6,782 nt of DNA from Bdellovibrionaceae bacterium UBA5009. Lineage in GTDB: Bacteria > Bdellovibrionota > Bdellovibrionia > Bdellovibrionales > Bdellovibrionaceae. Below, one piece after another: positions 1 to 3,826 of the stretch. A model generated the notes under the pieces. It ran no database searches and was not told where the DNA came from. It saw nothing but the letters and a program-made list of their open reading frames with translations. The position numbers were made by a program, and so were the translations under genes. The DNA lies in contig DGYJ01000095.1 in assembly GCA_002396665.1 (NCBI GenBank), positions 1 to 6,782 of the forward strand, given 5' to 3'. Within the stretch, counting starts at the first letter, position 1. Each line of letters opens with the position of its first letter.

Positions 1-59
1 TTTTAAAATATGAAGCATCAAATTCCGGAAAGACACATTTGATGCTTCATATTTTAAAA
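1..59. repeat. Perfect 22-bp inverted repeat with 15-nt loop at window edge
   Basis: Bases 1-22 and 38-59 are exact reverse complements, and the 15-base spacer contains the palindrome TTCCGGAA (23-30). The repeat lies inside the packaging ATPase frame, across its P-loop. The left arm encodes the first half of the P-loop, the spacer encodes SGKT, and the right arm encodes the helix behind it. Because it begins exactly at base 1, a fold-back chimera at a contig edge is possible. Against that, the left arm still encodes a near-canonical P-loop in frame. Confidence 0.9.
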
Positions 60-1166
60 CACAAACAAGAATATTTCCAGACTGATCCTGCGAAAACAAT
101 TGTAGTTTTGTGTAATAATAGAGTAGACGGATCTGCTTACGAAGAACAAGGAGACGCTGACGTCATTACTCTTCAAGATTTTGATGTCGAGGTTCACCTG
201 CGTCCCGAGATCGTACTCATATTTGAAGATGTCCAATTTTTAACCGAAAAAATTACAGACTGTATAAACATTTATGCCCACCATTTTAACTTGGCAGCAG
301 TATTCGTCGTTGTTCAGGGAATCCTAGGGTCGGACGATCTGTTCCGGCTGTTGTCTCTCACACATCGACTTATTTTATTTTATTCCAGTTCAGTGTGTAC
401 GCGGCTCTCTCAGTACTTGAACAGTCATTTTTTTCAAGATCAAGATTTGAAGGCTTACATCCGGGCCACCAGACATTACAGCGAGTCGAGGAAAAATATT
501 CTCTTGTTGGAGTTGAACCAAATTCAGGGAAAGAATAAAACTCGATTTTTGGCAATTTCCGGCCTGGGTAATATTGCTTGCGGTGAGAAAATGACTCCTC
601 CACCAGTCTACTATCCTCATTTGAGCGAGAAAAAAAATTACAGGGACAAATTTGGCGACAACGAAGCGGATGTGGATGTTGACGACGAAGACGGCGAAGA
701 TGAGTTTCCCGATGACACCTATGTTCTCGTACCAGCTAAAAATGTTCGCAAACATCGAAAGATTGGTTCAGGTGGCGTCAACAGTGAAGACGAGCGGGCC
801 CAAATCTGGAATAATATGGTGAAGGAAATTGAAATAGATATTGAATCGAGTTTGCCGGCAAAAAAATGGCAGGTGGCTAAAAATATAATGAGATCCATCT
901 TAAAGTCTAAATTATTTAGCGTATCCACGGACGGGAAAGTTTTAATGATCAAGGGCAAACCTAAAAGCTCATTACCGTTTTTGGATTACATCATCGCGGC
1001 CGTTAGACAATCTGGTCCAAATGAGATTGGAGATCCTCTCAATGTTCAAATAACTAAATTATTGCTCAGTCGAAATACACCAACAATCTTCTTCAAAAAC
1101 AAGAGTCTTCTTCGAGATGCTGCAGGTGGTCTTCGTAAACTGTTGAAGAAAAATAAAAAAGATTAA
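1..1166 (+). CDS. Genome-packaging ATPase (FtsK/HerA, A32-like), 5'-truncated, with extra C-terminal domain
   Basis: The frame is open from the window edge (first full codon at 3) to TAA at 1164-1166, 387 codons; the true start lies upstream. Seen, numbering from the first full codon: a P-loop YEASNSGKTH (codons 3-12, nt 9-38), a Walker B-like strand IVLIFED (acidic pair at codons 75-76), and HHFNLAAVFVVVQGI (93-107). The last matches the 'H-h-n-i-s-v-i..Q' strand of A32-like ATPases, with Gln105 as the likely sensor. This family drives viral DNA into capsids. The usual first Gly of Walker A is Glu here. The ATPase core ends near codon 185. An Asp/Glu-rich linker (about 219-235) and a further domain (about 284-376) follow, ending in a Lys-rich tail; Polinton ATPases usually stop after the core. 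The helicase gene starts 33 bp downstream on the same strand. The family call is from motif memory, not a search; overall identity is likely, the C-terminal domain is unassigned. Confidence 0.8.
   Translation, partial: LKYEASNSGKTHLMLHILKHKQEYFQTDPAKTIVVLCNNRVDGSAYEEQGDADVITLQDFDVEVHLRPEIVLIFEDVQFLTEKITDCINIYAHHFNLAAVFVVVQGILGSDDLFRLLSLTHRLILFYSSSVCTRLSQYLNSHFFQDQDLKAYIRATRHYSESRKNILLLELNQIQGKNKTRFLAISGLGNIACGEKMTPPPVYYPHLSEKKNYRDKFGDNEADVDVDDEDGEDEFPDDTYVLVPAKNVRKHRKIGSGGVNSEDERAQIWNNMVKEIEIDIESSLPAKKWQVAKNIMRSILKSKLFSVSTDGKVLMIKGKPKSSLPFLDYIIAAVRQSGPNEIGDPLNVQITKLLLSRNTPTIFFKNKSLLRDAAGGLRKLLKKNKKD
1152..1157 (+). terminator. Possible poly(A) signal of the packaging ATPase gene
   Basis: AATAAA lies in the Lys-rich 3' end of the ATPase frame, just before its TAA stop. 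Cleavage 10-30 bases downstream would fall in or near the 33-bp gap before the helicase start. The Lys/Asn codons make this hexamer likely by chance, so the call is weak. Confidence 0.35.
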
Positions 1167-1199
1167 TTCCTCCAGTTTATTCTGAGATGTGAACGCGAG

Positions 1200-2547
1200 A
1201 TGGCTGGATTTTTCAATAAAAAATTGCTCCTAAATAAAAATGAATTTCAACAAGACAATTTTCTACTTCAATTTTTCGAAGCATTTAATAAAAAATATGG
1301 AGACGAAACTTTGCGCTCTTCTGATATTTCCCAACAGCAAAAATTCGAAAAGGCTCATAAAGAGTTGGCATCCATTTCAATCATCTTGGCCCATAAATTT
1401 GCACCCCACATGAAGCAATTTCTTAATATGAAACATGAAGAAACTCTGCAAAATATGTTTGCAGAAATCAAGGCAACCACTCAACCGGAAAAGATGGCAA
1501 AAAATTACCGAAAATGTTTTGATGCTTTCATCGATTCGTCCGATTGCGTGAGTTTCAAGGCGACAAATCTGGATCTCCTCGGTGGTCTGGATATCAAGGA
1601 CGTGTTCGTGTTAACTTTCTTCGCCATGTTAACAAACAAAAGACAGAGCCACGACAATATATTACAACTGATTTGTTGTGGTTTGACTAGTTCAGGTAAT
1701 TAAATTAAAATACCAAGGTTTTATGTATTCACAGATATTATTAAAATATATATTTTTTTCATTAACAACCGAGTACTACAATTTATTATTTTAATTCTTA
1801 GGAAAAACAACCCTATTTGAATCGCCGTTACTGGGAGTGTCAAAAAACTTGGCCAACGAACCCGGAGTTGCGAGATTCGTCACAAACAACAACTCGACCT
1901 TGATGATTCACGATTGCGACATGTCCATTTTATATTCCGGTCAAGACAAGGACAAACTGAAAGCCATTGCTAGAACTGAACCTGTAAATGTTAAAGTGCA
2001 TTCTGGAGTTGTAACAGTACCCCCCTTGTTTCTATTTATTACCTCAAATCAACACCTCATGACTCATAGTTTTGAACCGGGAACTAAATTTATAAAAAAT
2101 GTCTACGAAAGTAATATTGATGCACAACAACACCACCAAAAAAGAGGAGAGGGAGGAAGAAAAAGAAAGAGAATTTATGTTGATCCAGATGACTTGAAAG
2201 CGGTGAGGGCCAGATACCTTGAAATGTTCATTCGAAAGAGACCCACCCTGCCTAGTGAATGTCTACCAGAGAAAGATTCATTTTCTAGAGAGAATGCAAT
2301 TCAAGGTATTTATTCGCGCATCATTGCCATTCTTGTAAAATATGAAACCAGAAAAGAGTACAAATCACCCTACTTATTTCTCTACGGTATTGCTGGACTT
2401 TGTAAAAATATTATATTAATGAATCCAGAATATCACTCCAACATTAAAACATTTATTTATGATCTATTCGAAAAATTGGAACTCGACCAAGAAGAAATTA
2501 ATCAACTTATTCAATTATTGTTGTGTAAAAATGATGACGACATGTAA
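1200..2547 (+). CDS. Superfamily 3 (SF3) replicative helicase, two exons
   Basis: Spliced as 1200-1695 plus 1802-2547, this gives 413 aa. The start at 1200 has G at -3 and G at +4. Splicing creates the Walker A motif GLTSSGKT (161-168), which the unspliced frame lacks. Downstream are LMIHDCD as Walker B (199-205), a B'-like region from QDKDKLKAIARTEPV into KVHSG (213-234), and motif C LFLFITSN with sensor Asn248. This order and spacing are typical of SF3 helicases, hexameric motors that unwind viral DNA. Walker B is atypical (D-C-D rather than paired acids), and no arginine finger is obvious after motif C, where Lys261 and Lys264 occur instead. A basic stretch KRGEGGRKRKR (279-289) looks like a nuclear localisation signal. 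The N-terminal 150 residues show no HUH nickase motif, unlike parvovirus NS1; the C-terminal helical region (290-413) is unassigned. A start-stop ATGTGA (1187-1192) precedes the start. The SF3 call is firm; the lineage is not. Confidence 0.9.
1696..1801 (+). other. Spliceosomal-type intron splitting the helicase Walker A motif (106 bp)
   Basis: The donor is CAG|GTAATT and the acceptor TTAATTCTTAG|G. The intron is phase 1 and divides the Gly codon of the GK pair in Walker A. It is far more AT-rich than the flanking exons and carries an in-frame TAA at 1701-1703. AGTACTAC (1772-1779) lies about 23 bases before the 3' end and may mark the branch region. Removing it joins two frames into one continuous SF3 motif, which is strong evidence that it is real. 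Confidence 0.92.
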
Positions 2548-2552
2548 ATAAA
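2547..2552 (+). terminator. Poly(A) signal of the helicase gene, overlapping its stop codon
   Basis: AATAAA begins on the last base of the TAA stop (2545-2547). Cleavage would occur inside the 3' end of the convergent minus-strand gene, so the two mRNAs should overlap tail to tail. Confidence 0.65.
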
Positions 2553-2563
2553 AAATTAATGTA

Positions 2564-2569
2564 TTTATT
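2564..2569 (-). terminator. Poly(A) signal of the minus-strand 215-aa gene, overlapping its stop codon
   Basis: Read on the minus strand, this is AATAAA with the TAA stop (2567-2565) inside the hexamer. It mirrors the plus-strand signal 11 bases away, giving a very compact two-way 3' end between convergent genes. Confidence 0.65.
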
Positions 2570-3212
2570 CAACTTGAAATTTCATTTTTTTATAATTAGA
2601 TTGTTCTTCCTGATAGGGCTGTCCTTCTGGGTGGGAGGTCTGCTGCTTCCATTGGGGTTCGGCTCGCACATATTGAACCTGTTGGTGATATGGCTTTTGG
2701 AATCCCCCTGCACCCGATTTATGGCGTTTAACAAATTGATCAATCATTTTGATGTCGTCTTCCGGGTTAAAGAAAATTCCACCCTTGCAAATCCAGTACA
2801 TGCTATAATCATCTTCATCTCGCACATACTTTAGCAGGGAAATGGTTGAATTGGTCTTGTAGGCATTGAGGACAAGCTTAATTTTAAACTTGTTCTTGTC
2901 CCAGGCGGCCAGAGTAAATTCGGCCAAAACTCTATCCACCAATTTCGGTTTTTCGTAATCCACAATGGCACCTGGATGGGCTGAGGCTTGCTTTTCCAAA
3001 TCTCCGTTCATTGACAATTGCTCATACTCGGCCAATTTTCTAAAGATTGGAATTAGCTGAACAATGGCTTTAACACCGACTTCGTACAATTCGATCGGCT
3101 TGTCTTCTTCATTCCTGTTGTGAAAAATGAATCTTTTTTCGTGGTAATCCAAAGTAAATGCCCTCATTCGGATATTGGATCCAACAACTTCTTCTCTCTC
3201 TGATCTCTCCAT
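2565..3212 (-). CDS. Unknown 215-aa protein, possible duplicated beta-beta-helix domain with Gln-rich tail
   Basis: I do not recognise the family. The frame is complete, and its ATG has G at -3 and G at +4. It converges on the helicase gene with 17 bp between stop codons and diverges from the 181-aa gene. Two halves start alike: AFTLDYHEKRF (18-28) and EFTLAAWDKNKF (98-109). Each continues with predicted strands and then an amphipathic helix (IVQLIPIFRKL at 50-60; a helix after GGIFFNPEDD at 144-153). The second half faintly recalls the PC4/SUB1 single-strand DNA-binding fold, in which a KGI.L.P..W-like turn precedes a helix. From about 166 on the chain is Gly/Gln/Pro-rich with a basic end and probably disordered, as in many single-strand binding proteins. 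No signal peptide or membrane segment is seen. A DNA-binding replication accessory would fit the position between helicase and polymerase, but this is a guess. The gene itself is well supported. Confidence 0.82.
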   Translation of the reverse strand: MERSEREEVVGSNIRMRAFTLDYHEKRFIFHNRNEEDKPIELYEVGVKAIVQLIPIFRKLAEYEQLSMNGDLEKQASAHPGAIVDYEKPKLVDRVLAEFTLAAWDKNKFKIKLVLNAYKTNSTISLLKYVRDEDDYSMYWICKGGIFFNPEDDIKMIDQFVKRHKSGAGGFQKPYHQQVQYVRAEPQWKQQTSHPEGQPYQEEQSNYKKMKFQVE

Positions 3213-3226
3213 GTCGAGTGTCTTGT

Positions 3227-3269
3227 TATTTACAAATGGCTTCTAGTTTTTATACCTCAGTTATCAGTT
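3227..3269 (+). promoter_or_regulatory. Putative promoter of the 181-aa gene: TATTTA box and initiator TCAGTT
   Basis: TATTTA (3227-3232) lies about 30 bases upstream of TCAGTT (3257-3262), a match to the arthropod initiator consensus TCAKTY. A second TCAGTT follows at 3264-3269. Start sites here would give a leader of about 15-22 bases before the ATG at 3281. These are short motifs read by eye in AT-rich DNA. Confidence 0.4.
3247..3254 (-). promoter_or_regulatory. TATA box for the minus-strand 215-aa gene
   Basis: The minus strand reads TATAAAAA (3254 down to 3247), 34 bases before the ATG. Transcription starting 25-30 bases downstream would leave a leader of only about 10 bases. The whole 68-bp gap (3213-3280) therefore appears to be a divergent promoter for the two unknown genes. 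Confidence 0.45.
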
Positions 3270-3280
3270 GACTGGTCATC

Positions 3281-3826
3281 ATGGCACAATGGCTGTCAAG
3301 ACAAGTTCTAAAAGTGGATGCTACTGCCGTTACCATTGAAGACTCGAGAAATTATCTCATTTTGTATAATTGTAATGTACCGGAGCAAATTATATACGAT
3401 AACAATGCAAGTATGGATGCATTTAGTAGGATTGGACTACTTTTGGAAAATGATTTCGGTCGCCTGCCGGTTTATTTTCAAATTACAGGCGCATACTATC
3501 TCAAGCACAAGGTCACCGATCAAGAGTACCTATGGACAGGCAGTTTTCATCCCAAGATCAATGCACCCGCTCAGCTCACAGAATTTTATCGTTTCATAGG
3601 GGCCAATAATTTTGCGCAATTTGCTTTTAATTCTACCCGCCAGCCTGAAGAATCTTTTACTTGGGTGGGAAGAGATACACAATGGACATTTGATAGACTT
3701 GAAGCGATAATTATAAACAGTCAGTGTGAAGTAAACAGTCAAAACGATATATTTCAAAAAAGAGGTTTAATGCAACATAGATATGGAGGACGACGAAGAA
3801 ATCAGAAAACCTTTCCTTTGCCGTGA
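3281..3826 (+). CDS. Unknown 181-aa protein immediately upstream of DNA polymerase
   Basis: I do not recognise the family. The ATG at 3281 has A at -3 and G at +4, and the frame is complete to TGA. The chain looks like a compact globular alpha/beta domain rich in aromatic residues, for example YLILYNCNV (25-33), LPVYFQITGAYYL (62-74) and FYRFIGANNFAQFAFNS (102-118). A short basic tail follows (RYGGRRRNQ, 167-175). There is no signal peptide, membrane segment or zinc cluster. Its last 14 codons overlap the start of the polymerase gene in another frame (3783-3826). In some protein-primed systems the priming protein is encoded next to the polymerase, so a terminal-protein or polymerase-partner role is conceivable. 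No motif supports it, and a virion protein is equally possible. The good start context, intact length and promoter-like signals upstream make it a real gene. Confidence 0.75.
   Translation: MAQWLSRQVLKVDATAVTIEDSRNYLILYNCNVPEQIIYDNNASMDAFSRIGLLLENDFGRLPVYFQITGAYYLKHKVTDQEYLWTGSFHPKINAPAQLTEFYRFIGANNFAQFAFNSTRQPEESFTWVGRDTQWTFDRLEAIIINSQCEVNSQNDIFQKRGLMQHRYGGRRRNQKTFPLP

Noticed and set aside
1..59. The inverted repeat as a viral terminal hairpin or telomere
   Set aside because: The ATPase frame continues through both arms and encodes its P-loop, so a genome end here is unlikely.
390..755. Minus-strand 121-aa frame opposite the packaging ATPase
   Set aside because: It is a shadow of a frame with clear ATPase motifs, and no promoter or known motif was seen.
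1200..1695. HUH rolling-circle nickase domain at the helicase N-terminus
   Set aside because: Only AHKFAPHMK is reminiscent; there is no His-hydrophobic-His with a downstream catalytic Tyr in the right arrangement.
1200..1703. Helicase exon 1 as an independent 167-aa gene ending at the in-frame TAA
   Set aside because: Splicing at 1696/1801 produces a perfect SF3 Walker A and a single 413-aa protein, so the short frame is only the unspliced reading.
2559..2834. Plus-strand 91-aa frame with hydrophobic start resembling a membrane protein
   Set aside because: It lies wholly antisense to the well-supported 215-aa gene and reflects the complement of its Gln/Pro-rich tail; its start context is poor.
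3318..3599. 93-aa plus-strand frame inside the 181-aa gene
   Set aside because: It is an alternative frame of a gene with a better start and complete length, and its composition looks random.
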